A DNA stretch of 64,000 nucleotides from Onchocerca lupi (lineage: Eukaryota > Nematoda > Chromadorea > Rhabditida > Onchocercidae): the NCBI GenBank assembly GCA_028564675.1, contig JAOVVO010000130.1:62001-126000 (forward strand). Reading direction: 5' to 3'. Shown here in pieces: positions 26,129-38,600 of this stretch. Positions within the stretch are counted from its first letter, which is position 1; each line of letters begins with the position of its first letter. The notes under the pieces are model-generated. The model was not told the DNA's origin, did not search any database, and worked only from the letters and a program-made list of their open reading frames with translations. Both the position numbers and the translations under genes were made by a program.

Positions 26129-27030
26129 CCGTAATCTGCATATTTCTTCAGCAGTCAAACCGAAGGTATTGATGTTGAAGATAGTGTACTAAGTGAAGGT
26201 GATCAACCTATAACAGATGATGACAAGGATTTCGAGAATGGACGTTCCTTGGATACTGTTAGTATTGATTTTATCGAATCTCCTAAGATGTAGCATTTTT
26301 TTCATTTTAATTTACTTTTTATTCATCATGATCATTCTAAAAAACAAGTCATTTCTGACGTAATGGATTTGTCACTAGTGAAAATCTTCATGAATGGAAA
26401 TCTTAAATGTTAGCATATAATGTAACCATATAATTCCATGAATTTCTGCTGATTGATAAGAGAAAGAGAATGTTTTGTAAAGATAGGTTCGTTCCAAAGA
26501 GCATCCTTTTAACAGTAAGATAGCAGAAAAGTTAATGTCATGTCTTTGCTGCTAGCATTTTTTTGCTGTACCTTGCAATGGACTGAATTGTTCCAAATCC
26601 AGGATTATTTCATTTCAGAGCAATTCAAGTTCAAACCGTGAAACGGGTACTATTAAAAATGGTAGGAATCTTAAAATCGATCTCAATAAACTCGATGGAA
26701 TGGTCCAAATGGTGAGTTTTCAGTAAATGGAGTAATTGAGTATGTTTTTTGGAAAAAAATATTTTTAAAATGCTGACCATTCAAGTTTCTTAAGAGGTTT
26801 CTTTTTGTACTACATTAAATCTTCTTGTTTCGATCCATTTCTTTAGTACATTATATCATAAGAAATCAATTTAGGCTGTAAATAAAAGTCGCGGTTGGCC
26901 ATTGGTGGATTTGGAACTTTTTGCTGCCAGAATTTCGGAGATTATTGAGAAATTCCGTGATAAATGGGACCGAACACAATTGCCACATGAAATTGATGGA
27001 ATGATCCGTAACTGGAAGTCTTCTCATTAG
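17916..27030 (+). CDS. lex-1: ATAD2/LEX-1-type AAA ATPase with bromodomain
   Basis: Twenty-five exons in consistent phase give 1213 residues: 17916-18095, 18576-18736, 19005-19232, 19580-19655, 20026-20201, 20321-20463, 20656-20904, 21216-21348, 21616-21775, 21885-21973, 22101-22233, 22366-22522, 22665-22844, 23182-23307, 23418-23551, 23740-23829, 24119-24242, 24504-24641, 24738-24992, 25184-25275, 25459-25605, 25785-25900, 26152-26257, 26619-26711, 26875-27030. The nuclear ATPase binds acetylated histones and regulates chromatin and transcription; C. elegans LEX-1 is the family member named here. An acidic/basic N-terminus leads to AAA1 with Walker A (GPPGTGKT, near residue 400), Walker B (IIFFDEIDG) and an arginine-finger region (RRPGRFDRE). 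AAA2 is degenerate: its P-loop reads GSSSNIGQTS, without GKT. The bromodomain (about 893-1010) keeps VPDYY, NPMDL and the acetyl-lysine-binding Asn in NAVEYNP. The C-terminal helical segment is also present. Apparently intact. Confidence 0.95.
21543..21596. repeat. 27-bp tandem duplication in an ATAD2 intron
   Basis: Two adjacent copies (21543-21569, 21570-21596) of ATGT.GAAGAGTGTTAATTAGTTAAT lie in the intron just before exon 9. The duplication does not touch the acceptor. Confidence 0.8.
23343..23382 (+). repeat. poly(T) tract, about 40 T
   Basis: An uninterrupted run of about 40 T in the intron between exons 14 and 15 of the ATAD2-type gene. Similar runs occur at 5032-5064 and 26085-26121. 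The lengths may be assembly-dependent. Confidence 0.9.
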
Positions 27031-29532
27031 CTCTTTCATCAGTTTATTTTTCTCATATGTACGAATAATGAATTGTATTTACCTGTTTAGATGATTGTAT
27101 CCAGATTTAGCTGAAATTTTTGTCGGAGTAGCAAGTTGCGAACTTTTTTAATCCCATATGCACATTATGTCTTCATGTGGATATATATGTGTGCACTTAT
27201 TTCCTTACACGCATCACTTAAATCTGGAGTCTCCCTTTTTTCAAACAAAAATAATAGGCTTCTGTTCTAATTGGGAGATAGCTGAAGTGAAATTTTTATC
27301 CAATCTGGAATTTTTTGTTTTAAACGACAAAAATCTCAGATTATTATAACAAAAATTGGCCTGACGAAGCCAATTGACCCACCAGAGATAGTAATTTTTG
27401 TCATAAATCCTTGGTTGTTTTTAAGAAATTTGAAGGATTAGTTTTCGTGAAATAGATGCATTCCTTCTGCAAAATTTTCTTGTTTTCATTTTCTAGTTTT
27501 AATTTTCTGTTTCATTATTTTCTTTGTCCTTTTTCTGGTGAACGTCGACTCGGTTATTTTCTTCTTTGTTTGTCTTTTGTTTAACTTTGTTTTAGACAGC
27601 AGGACGGTTGCTTTTTTTGATTCGCAGTGGCATTTGCACCATTGGAACCAGAGCAGATGAATTCTGGATCAATATGTTATTATCCTATTGTCTTATTGCT
27701 TTACAACCCCAGTTGTGCTGTAGTAGAGTCTAATTTCTGTTAAATTTAATTCCTGCAGAATCGTTAGAATTTACTAACTAAGAAGCATGAACTTAGGTTT
27801 GAGACTTACTCTAAAAAAAAAGCACTGAAAATCCAATACCAGTTTTTGTTCGATGGATAATCCCTTGAGCCATTTGAACAATCCTGGATAAGTGCGAAAT
27901 ATAACGATCAATTTAGAATACTTTTTAGAGAGACTATTATGTACTATTAAATCGTCCGATCAGAATATTGGCCGATATTTACGTTTTCATGTTTTTACTT
28001 AAAGCAGCTTCTCAATGACGTCAGCATTCTATTTGTATATTTTGTCCCATGTTGTCGTTACCTTCCAAAGTTCTTTCAATATCGCATTACCGTTATAATA
28101 CATACAAGGCATGGAACTTTTTAGCCCGGAGAAACGATATGTTCAAAACGAGCTAGATCTCAGAATTCATTTCATGCCTTTCATCTTTTCAGTATGTATC
28201 AAAAATTCCACCTCCACACCTCATTTTATATGTGTAGAATCGTCTCTAACTTACTGCACATGGTGTGTAGCCGTACTACTACTCAGTTGTAATGTCGAAT
28301 GTATTACAGATCACGGACGGAATATCTACTTGACTTCCTAGGCATCTATTACCCATGAATTTTAGACTTAACTTTAGGAGGGGGGATGTTGTACTTATTC
28401 TTAAATTGGAATTCATTCAAAATAATACACGCCTGCCCTTCCGGCAACACTATCCATTACGATTCCGTCTACTGCCCATATCATACCTACCTCTCATTTG
28501 ATCGTGATCAGACTCCTTTCACATCCTTACATTACTGCCGTTTTCTGCACCCCATATAAATTGTATTCCTATGCTCATATCCATACATAGAACTAGCTTT
28601 CAGAAGTGAAATAGTCCTTCATTTTTGTCTTTTATTCCTTTATCCTTTCATATTGTAATGAACAGCTCTGCCCTAGATTTTCTGACTGCAATTTGTCATG
28701 ATGTTAAAATTACATACTGCATATTAAATTTTTTTTTTTTCTGTTCACTTACGGTACATGGTAAAATATTGAGTGGAAAAGCCGAAGTCCTTGAAGTATA
28801 TTAAGAGGTTTTCTCAGATTATTAGGAACATTAGGAGTTAGAATTAAGAATCCATAGCCCATAGCGTGTATGATTTTCAATTGAAAAAAAAAATTATAAT
28901 GCAAGATAGATACGGGAAATATATATCGACAGTCTTTATATGCAAGTGCAACTGTAATTCGAGTCGTATGGAATATCAAAAAAGTTGAAGAGTTTCCCGA
29001 ATTTTTTCGAAATGAATGTTATACCTCATAAAAATATCAAACTCAAAGCACTTGGCTTTCTCGAAATAACTGTTTCCCTTCTGGACCGATCCCAGAAAAG
29101 ACCCACCTCTTTTTGGGACCATTTCTCTGCGTATGAACCTACTTTTTACTTCTGAGGATCGCGATCAAGTTCAGCTACATACAATGACGGTCGTGAGGTC
29201 ATATCTACAAGCTTTACGAAGTTACTGAATTGCACATTATGGAATGAAAGCTAGAAATAACGAAAATCCCAATAATCACGAATAATAATTGCTCATATTG
29301 ATAACGAACTGAATCGAATCGAAAGTAATTACCAGTATTCGTACCAAGGATAAAAAGAAAGCTTACTAGGATAGCAATGTAGTTAAATAATGAAACTTAT
29401 TATAGCTATCTGATAGAGCATTTTAATCAAAAATTATTGGAAAAAAAATGTCAAATTATTTGACATGCAACAATGCACTAAATCACATGGAACACTGAAT
29501 GATCGGTGAATTCAATAGAAGGATGAAAATCA
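27031..29532. other. intergenic region between convergent ATAD2 and FAM21 genes
   Basis: The two flanking genes converge here, so the stretch should hold both 3' UTRs and terminators. I see no supported exon. Short ORFs at 27158-27349, 28111-28341 and 28749-28979 show no family features. A modestly C-rich patch occurs at 28430-28560. Confidence 0.5.
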
Positions 29533-32500
29533 TCAGCTGAAAAGATCACCATCAGAATCATCACCAAAAATGTCTACCCTTTTCGGTTTCGAAGTACTTA
29601 ATTTTCTCCTCGGAACAATGGTTTCTTCTTTTTCCAGAACTGGCTCGTCCTTTTTTGGAATGATTGTTTCATGAATCACTTTCTCCAAAATAGCTTCTTT
29701 ATTTCTAGTAGATTCCTGTCCCTGTTTCTTTACCGAAATGCTGCTAGCGAAAATATCTTCATCATCTGAGTCAAACAAATTCTTCAACTTAAAATCAAAT
29801 TTAGGAGCCTGAGTTCGGCTTTCCGATGTGATTGAAGGATGCTCTCTAGACGATGGCAATGACTGTATGTTCTCGTTTCTGACTTGTGACTTCGAAACAG
29901 GTGCACTAGTTTTAGACTTATTCGAAAAAGTGGAAAAAATATCATCATCGGAATCAGAAGAAAATATGGAGCTGATGTCGTTTCTCTGCTTTACATTGTT
30001 TACATTATCAGTAATGCGCTTCGCAAGATCGATTCTTAGCTGACTATCTTGTCGTTCCTTATGTATTTCAACTTTTTCTCCAATAATTGAATTATTTTCT
30101 GCACTTGCACTCATAATTACGGAAGTAGAAATCGATTTCACTTCATCGTTATCATCCCTTTTATTAGAATGTTGCAATAAGTGTGATGGTGAGCGTCTCG
30201 GCGGTCCTTTGGCTCGCAGCTGAAAACAACGATGAATTTACCTATAATTATTAACTAGAAAGACCTTTATTTAACATCGGAATGGTTGTTTTAACCCATC
30301 TGATTATACCTTTGCAAGGGAAGGTAAAACAGCGCTAGTTTCATCTTTCTTTGTCCTTTCTTCTGCAATTTCTTTCCCTTGACGCTTTTCTATGCCGTTG
30401 ATTGCATTTGACATAATCTTATTTGAAAGTATGCTATCTAGTTTATTCCGGAATGTACTCGAAGTCTCGGCATCATTTGCAAAGATATCATCCGTAGTTT
30501 TCAAAGGATTTTTCTGAAAATATTCGACGATATCAATTATTTCATTATTCAGTTGACACTTCTTTCGATGACGGATTTTCTCTTACTATCTATTAAATTT
30601 CCACTATATTGAGATGTATATGTGGTGATATCTGAAAAGTCTCGTCAGTATCTGCACTTAAATTAATGCAAATTAAAAAAACACAATCTGCATCAATATT
30701 CTACTTCTTTTTTCAATATAACACAATTTATTTAATCGCAAATGCTTACTGGTCTCGATACACCAGCATCTGGACTATGCATATCCATATCCGTTTGCAA
30801 GTCATTCTTCTCTCGTTCAGAGATTGAAATGATTTGAGAACCATTTGAATAAGTAGAAATATGGCGCTTTGCTTTCACACTCTATAAAATCCAGAAAATA
30901 TTAAATCTGCATAATGTTACACACATTTCTAGGAAATTTTTGTCATTTTATTACAAAAATAACAAACCGTATTTTTCAGGTCACTGAAAAGATCTTCCTC
31001 ATCGGAGCTGTTGTCGATGAACAATTTACCCATAGCGTTTGATGAGCCCTCCAAAAAAAAGAAACGATTATGTAGAAGTGGCTAACATTGGTAAATAAAA
31101 TATTCTGAGGCGTGATAAGTAACTACACAAAGTTTTCTCTTACTACCAATAAATGAAGAGATAAAATGTTTTAATGCAATATACTTCACTGATTTGCCTC
31201 TTTGCTTGATCTTTCATAGCACCAACAGGTAATATTCTTTTAATTGGTACTTCAGATTCTGGAAGTCTCGCAGATATTTCCAGATCCGAAGATCTATGGG
31301 ATATTTCAGGGTCGGGACGCTCTACAGATACTGCAGAATCTTGAGACGTTATAGCTACTTCAGAGTCTGAAATACAAAATTACGCAAATCTAAATTTCTC
31401 AATAAGTAAAAAGTAGCAAAAATATCGAATATAATTAAACTGAAGAAGAATTTACAAACAAAACATACACCGTCGAAATTCCTCATTCCTTGACAAATCA
31501 AATATGGAATCTACTGTGTTTTCAACTTCTTTTTCTTTCAGCAAAGATGCCTGCGAACTAGACGTAGCAACTACTTCCTAAATAAATAAAAATTTTCTTA
31601 TTAAAACTTTTGTATGATGCATCAATCTGACTTTAAGGAATACATGTAACTTCCATCTTTCACTGGACGGAGAAAAATGTGCAAGTTTATGAACATTCTG
31701 AACCTTACTACAAAGTTTATGAACATTCTAAAATTAGGATGAAATACCTGAGGCGTGGAGATCTCGCTATAATATTCATTTGGAAAGGTATCAATCTTCG
31801 TCTCAACATTTTTGGTATTTGACGTTGCTCGGTTTGATATTATACATGCTAGTTTTCCATCTCTACAGAGATTGTTTAAATGAAGTATAAAATTTATACG
31901 AATGGAATATATGCACGTCTATTTAATTAAACTGATTTTGCTATTGCTTACAGATTGAATAACAGCACAGGTTTAAGCTTAACATTTCGATATAGTAATC
32001 GATACAGTAATCCTAAAAAAGTTATTAAAATTGAATTTAATACAACATAGAAGCAACGTATGAATTATTTTTTCGTCAAATTACTTACAATACATCCATG
32101 TGAGCTGGATCTCTGCACTCCGTCATTCTCGGTTGGGTAAAAGGAGGCAAACTGATAACAACTTCCTCAGTTACCTTAAATTTACGATATTTTACATATC
32201 ACATCAAATAAGGTGCAGTACCAATAATGCACAAGACTAGATATTATAAGATGGAAATTAATGAATATAGTTAATGTAAAAAATTATAACAATAAAGCTG
32301 AAACCTTCGCTGTTTCCGCGCATTTCTTCGAAGAAATCGCACATGATGAAGAATTCCAGTCTGAACTACCAATTAGAAATGGTAATGGTCGTGAAAGATT
32401 TTCATCCTGAAAGACGATAATATTTTGCATGAAAGCAACTTACTGACTATATAAATTTCAACATCTTTTTCTGATTCCAATACACTTCTATCAAATATTG

Positions 32501-33783
32501 CAGAAAAACTGGAGCAAAAAAACTGAAAGTGAATTTGGTATTACTCCACAATTTCTAACTGAAACTTAATGTGAGAGATAATGATGAAATGCAAAATTTC
32601 GTTCTATTAAAAGAAATTAAGCAAAGATGCACATATGGTTCGAAGACTGGTTCAGGCATACAAATTGGATCGTCATCTTCATCCAGATCCTCGGGACGTA
32701 TATCAATTCGCTTGAAACGTGTTCGCATTAACTCCAATCCCATTGAAACCGCTTGACGTAAGTTATCAATTGTTTCCGTTTGTTTATTTGGGATTACCTG
32801 AATTTGTTATAAATAAAAAAATTTACTATCAAAAATTGGGTGAAACATCTTAAAACAACGAAAAAGAAATTAAATTACATGCTAACCGTCTGGGAATTCA
32901 AAGCTGGATTAGCGCACACTGATGTATCATCTCCCACACGCTGAAATAGGCCACTGGGTACTACAAATGACGACAATATGATCTTGTTTCTTCAACAGTT
33001 TAATGAGAGATGAATCACTTCTCTTCTGTGCTATTCTTAACAAACTATTCAGTCCAATTCAAAAGAAGAATTCAAAGTTTATAGAGAATTACGAATAAAT
33101 CTTCCATTTCTTTCTGCTACATGTACTGAATAACAATAAAAAAGAAAAAACCATGCTTCGAATGAAAAACCCCGCATTTCCAGAAAAGGTGTGAATGATA
33201 TTAGGTTCAAATCTGTAAAGGCGACAAACAGATACATATTCGCATAAATAAACTAACACTTTCAATGAACTGATCTGCTGCAAATAAGGACAATCGATTG
33301 TTAAGATTCGAAACCTGTACACATGCATTAGCAATCCTCAAAGAATTTTCCTGAATTGCATCCGAAATATTACTGACCTCTGAGGTTATTGAAGAGTTGA
33401 TTTCCTCTAACACATCGCAAAGCTGAAGAAAATAAACCTAGTCAATAATGCATGTCTTTACAAATAAAACAATGATTCATAATTCAAATTATACGCAATA
33501 CTTATTGGATCTGCAATCTTATTCCTGTAGTAAATATTACTCATCCAATAAGATGAACAAAAGCCTGAGTTATTCAGGCTGAAAGCACCGACTCATAAAG
33601 ACTGCAAGTAGCAAACGAAGCAAGATTTCCTGCCTTTTCTTGTGCAAATCATATCGCTTGATTCATCTTGAAAATTAATCTTCCAGATATTCCGGGGAAA
33701 AAATTGCGCCTTACTTGTCGATCTTCTGCTAGCGACCAATTACTTTTCTTATCCCGTAATGCTTGCAAATTATTAGGCAACAT
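29533..33783 (-). CDS. fam21: FAM21/WASHC2, WASH complex subunit
   Basis: Thirteen exons on the - strand, 5' to 3': 33715-33783, 33258-33422, 32887-32940, 32633-32797, 32305-32406, 32089-32174, 31748-31862, 31469-31577, 31185-31366, 30968-31048, 30750-30881, 30310-30513, 29533-30219. Phases agree and give 716 residues. FAM21 is the WASH-complex subunit that recruits it to endosomes through retromer, for actin-driven cargo sorting. The head resembles the family: NWSLAEDRQL, ADQFIESRVGDD (compare NTQFIENRVYDE), a segment around SMGLELMRTRFKRIDI, and SRPLPFLIGS. The tail is acidic and disordered, with LFa-type motifs that bind retromer VPS35: KLFIDNSSDEEDLFSDL, DDIFAND, IFSSDSDDDIFSTF, LFDSDDEDIFAS and the C-terminal VDIFGDDSDGDLFS. 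An LRAKGPPRR element opens the last exon. It is shorter than the roughly 1300-residue human protein, mainly in the tail. A 61-nt exon-like segment (31952-32012) must be skipped to keep the frame. Confidence 0.9.
31952..32012 (-). other. exon-like, frame-breaking segment within a FAM21 intron
   Basis: On the - strand this 61-nt segment is bounded by TTTTTTAG and GTAAGC. The flanking exons 32089-32174 and 31748-31862 join in frame without it. If included after the phase-2 donor it reads into TAA within about 11 codons. It is a candidate poison exon or a chance pair of splice sites. Confidence 0.35.
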
Positions 33784-35691
33784 TTCTTCATAAATTCACA
33801 CCAAATGATTTCTTCAAACTGTTTTTGAAGTATATTCCATAACCGATAGCATATAAATCAGCTCATTTTGCCGTAATAACGCTGAATTCTGAAAATTTTG
33901 GATAAAAACTTTTCATTTTCACACGAATATCTTCCCAATTATCGGAATTCAGAAAGTCTTTGGTTTAATTTTATAGTTACTTTCAAGTTTCTTCATCCAC
34001 ATACACTGATGGAAACAACAATATAGGATTCACATCGATTCGAAAACCCGAATAAAGCCTTTGCAAACATTTCTAAGATCCCAATTGATCCGGAAAATTG
34101 AACAGTAACCGAAATCCCTCCTCAGCCTCCATACACCCCCCTCACACATCCTTGGCGACCAGAAAACTCTTCAAAAACTTTTCTGTCTCATCCAGGTGGT
34201 TGGGAAACGATTAGCCAAAAATCAACAATGCCAAAAAATTTGAGGAATCAATCAAAAGTCATCTTTTTCGTACAGTTGTTGATTGAGCTTCTCCAAATGG
34301 TAATGAATATATTGGATATTGGGATCATGTAGCATGTTTTGTTCCAGAAAACTTGAATATCCCTTTAGATTTCTTGTTTTCAAAAATTTGAGAACGTTCC
34401 TGGATTCAATAAATCATGCCAAAACTTAATTTTGGATGTATGAGAAAACCAATAAGTAGCTTAGAATATTTTCCTTTACATTTTCCTATAATGATAAGCC
34501 ACTCCTTCTTCTTCATAATTGTTGAGTTGATTCTAGTATCTGGATAAATTTTCCAATTCGTTAACAATTCCTTGTAATCGTTGATTTTTGCCATCTCTTC
34601 AATTGTATTCTATCTCTTATTCCAGCATTTTATTATTGTTATAATCACATACTTACATGACATGTTTACCCAGGTAATCTCTTAACGAATGATTGTACTC
34701 AATCCCATAATTCTCTTCCTGAACTCTGCTTTTCTCCCATTCATTGTCCCAAATTTCAATTTTGCTAAAGATCATTAATTCCTTCCCGGAATGTTTGATT
34801 TTAATGATACAATCTCGCCGAAAATCATAGCAATTATTATAAAAATATATTTCGGAGTCTTTGAATTAGGTGTGAGACGAGATCGTTGAATTGTGTGACG
34901 TAATTTCGAGAGGACAATTACTAAGTGCGCTTCTGAATACATGATTTTACATTTCTGTTCATCTAAAAATGGGGAAAAAAGTAATGGCCAAAAAATAATA
35001 GCCTAGTTATTTTAAATCTTTTTAGTATTGAGGGAATGAGAATTATTTATAACCAAAAATAAGAGGAAAACAAATGCCCGAATAGTGGGGAATTAGAAAG
35101 GCTGCCGAACCCCACTCCTTTCCTTCCTCATACACCTAACCCGGTCCTTTCTTCTCCGTCTCTTTACATTCACTTCTATAAGCAATTCTTGTATTTTCAT
35201 GTCATGGAATCTCAATACGAAAGTCAAAATTTTTTTGAAACTTGCAGCGTGAAAATTAGGATTTTCTACGTTAGATTTGCCGCTTTCAACCCCATAAACA
35301 ACGCGGAATGATATGAATTTTGATCTGAATAGCTTTTTAGTTTTAATTTCATCTAAACCAGAATTTAAATTTAACCAAGCACTTCTAAATCATTTCTCTC
35401 GTTAATGGATTTATTTTTTTTTTTTAGATATATATTTGGTTAAAAAAGCCAAACCACGCAACAAACCAACAACCCATCAAAAAATAATAACCACAAACCT
35501 ATGTACATAATGCAACAATAATTATATGTTGCAGTAACTACTGATTTGTATAACGTTTATCATTCACAAAATAAAATAAAACAAAATACAAAATATATCC
35601 ATTAGCTAACCATTTATCACAAAATAAAAATAAATATCGACACTGCCAAATAAATATCGAGATTAAGCCAAATATCCAGATTTAGTATTAT
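33784..35691. other. region between FAAH and FAM21 genes
   Basis: This 1.9-kb region lies between two - strand genes. It should hold the FAM21 promoter and the FAAH 3' UTR. Pyrimidine-rich, C-richer patches at 34120-34200 and 35100-35170 are the only visible structure. I see no supported exon. The gap is long for a typical nematode operon, so the two genes are probably transcribed independently. Confidence 0.45.
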
Positions 35692-38600
35692 CTACTTTTT
35701 CCACACCTTCTCGACTTCTTTCATTACTGACAAACACCTTTCTTCCTTCAGTGGTAAAGTAACTACTTGCACAGCCACAGGTAAACCTGCTGAATTACGG
35801 GCTGCATTTCTTAACATTTTTAGTGCCAAGTCGTTGCCTGCAAAATTTCTTTAAAAATTTGATTCTAAAAATCTGAAATAATCATGAAAGAACTATCTAT
35901 CGATTATGAAGAAAGCAATACGTAAACAGCACCTGTACGCCAGGAAGCTTCATCTGCTAACAATTTATCATCATCCGGGTTTACCGTTCCTGTAGGTACA
36001 ACTCCAGCTGGGAAATCCAACAAGTTGAACAAACCGGTCGAAAAGGCACAAATTGCAAGACGGTTTGGATAATGGTGCGGTATAGCCGGAACTGCAAAAG
36101 TAGGATTTCTTTTTTTTTAAGAAAAAGTTTTAAGTGGGAAATCTTATTTCATTTTTTAATTTTTTTCTTCTTTTTTAAACTGCAAAAGTATAAAAATTAG
36201 GAAATTTTAGTTCAAAGTTCTAATAATTTTTTAAAATAGCCACAGAGATTTTATTACAGTTACTGCAGATAATTTACTGTTGGAAAAACATCACCTGTAA
36301 ATGCTGGACATATAAGTGCATCCAATTCAAATGTCTTCCATTCTCTCACAAACTATAAAATGAATTATAAAGAATTCCTTAAATGAGCTATAAGAGATTT
36401 GTTTGACACGAAATAAAACATTTGAACATCTTCTAAGTTATTTACTTTATACGAGTTTGTCGATCAATCCTTGTTTTCAAAAATGTTATTCATACTTTTG
36501 TAAGAATGACTAGTTTTTTTTTTTTCTTTCTTTTCCTATCGGGACATCAACTCTGCCCTTATTAAACACCATCAAAATACAACTGACTTGAAAAATTAAA
36601 GAAAAAAAGGACCTTTTCTATATACTCGTCAATCATTCTTTGTGTAATTCGCAATTCTTTAAGACTTTTAACGAATGAACCACAGGATATTGATAATGGA
36701 GTACTAATGAATGACAGAATGTAACTGATAATTTTACACATAAAATCTGGTAACTGTAATTAAAGATCTGGTTACATAGCGCTTAAATGAAAGCATTTAA
36801 GGAAGTATACGGTTTATTTTTAGGTAAGCAAAATAAATGCTATTAAGCCGGAAGTTTTTTGTAATACTTTTTAGATCACAGTCCCATACTGGTCCAATTT
36901 CATAGCATATCGACAATCTCAAAAGAAAAAAAAAAAAAAAAAGAAAAAAAATCAAACCTTAAGAAAGAAAATGAAAGCACGAAAGGATGGGGGCATTATT
37001 TCATTGGAATACAACTGTAACAATTCTTCCCTACCATTTGGCATAACGCTACGAAAAAATAGTGAAGCAGCTTTTTCCGGTTCAGGTAATTGGAACAATA
37101 CCATTTCATGTCCAGCTGTTTTCAATTTTTCAACCGTCTGCACAACAACTCTCGAACACCTGAAAGAAAAAGTGGATTATCCCCTTTTTAAATGCAAAAA
37201 ATTCTGAAGGATGAATCATCATTAAGTAAAAGTTTGACTTTGATACATAACCGTATTGTTGAAAAAGTAACTTACGCTGGAACAGGCTTCAGAAAACCAT
37301 CCTCAACAAAATAACCAATACGAAGACGTTGACTGCTTGCAACAGTCAGCTTGTTTTCATCCAGAGGAAAAAGTGGCTGATGACGAACCAATTCATGATA
37401 TTCTACTGATTTTAGCAGAATTTTAAGTAAGAAAATTTGTTCATCGACAGTTTTGGTGAAGAAACCGTAACTCAGTGATAGACGATTCTTGCCGAAAAAC
37501 CCACTCCGCACATATTTCACCTTTAGACGTCCTAAATAAGATATAAGAAGAAAGGCTATTTCTGGAATAACAGCAAATATTTCAACCACACATAATGTTG
37601 GATTAATAAAAACAAAGCAATGGTACCTTCTGTTGGTTTCAAGGTGACAGCACCGCAAAAACTTGCCGGAATTCTCAAACTTCCAGCTAAATCACTTCCA
37701 ATCCCAAATGCACTTCCACCAGCAATAAACAGTGCACATTCTCCTCCGGATGAACCCCCCGGTGTTCTTCAATGAACTCATGTAAAACATAACTAAAGCA
37801 TTCCATTAAATCAAAGGCTACAAAAAAATATGGGAAAAAAAATCAAATATGATGCCTGCGAAACTTTGTCTTTTAGTAGCCGAAAATTGGTTATAAAATA
37901 CTGGAGTTGCCGAAGATCTATCAAAACTTATTTAGTCATTCATATCTGATGCTATTTTCGGTGATCAAATAATTATAGCTGGGAATTAACTATAAGCTAT
38001 ATGCTAACTAACACAGTCGCATGTCCATCTGATGCATCCAATATTCAGCCTCTACATACTTGACTTGAAATAGTAATAAATAGAGTCAAACATAATTACT
38101 TCGTACAAAAAAAAAAAATAACTTTTACTTATCTACTTTAGCACTGAGTAGAAAGTTTTGAAATAATACAACAACGGAAGCTCTCTATCTTATGAATATA
38201 ACTTTCGTTAGTTGCCTAAAATAACCCATTTTCTTATATGAATGGATAATGGAGACCCTGTATTTTAATAACAATATATACCTGGAATTCAAATGTGGAT
38301 TCGAAGTTACTCCATACAAACTACTGCAACAAGTGAAACTCAACAATCCTTGTGGAATGGTTGTTATAACAAATGGTATTGCACCTTGTGATCGCAAAAA
38401 AGTAACCAGAGTGCAATCATCTTCCACTGGTTTTTGTAAAAACTTTGCAAGTCCAGCAGTGCAATCATAACCTTTCACCTGAAAGGATGGAGAATAACTA
38501 AATTCCAAACGTACATTTAATTATAATGGAGAATAGTATAAAGTATTAAACTTACGTTAAAGTTCCCTTTCACGCTAAATGGCATACCAAAAAGCGGAGG

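Noticed and set aside
29010..29200. G+C-richer patch considered as a transposon or exon
   Set aside because: No frame on either strand gives a recognisable protein, and no terminal repeats are visible.
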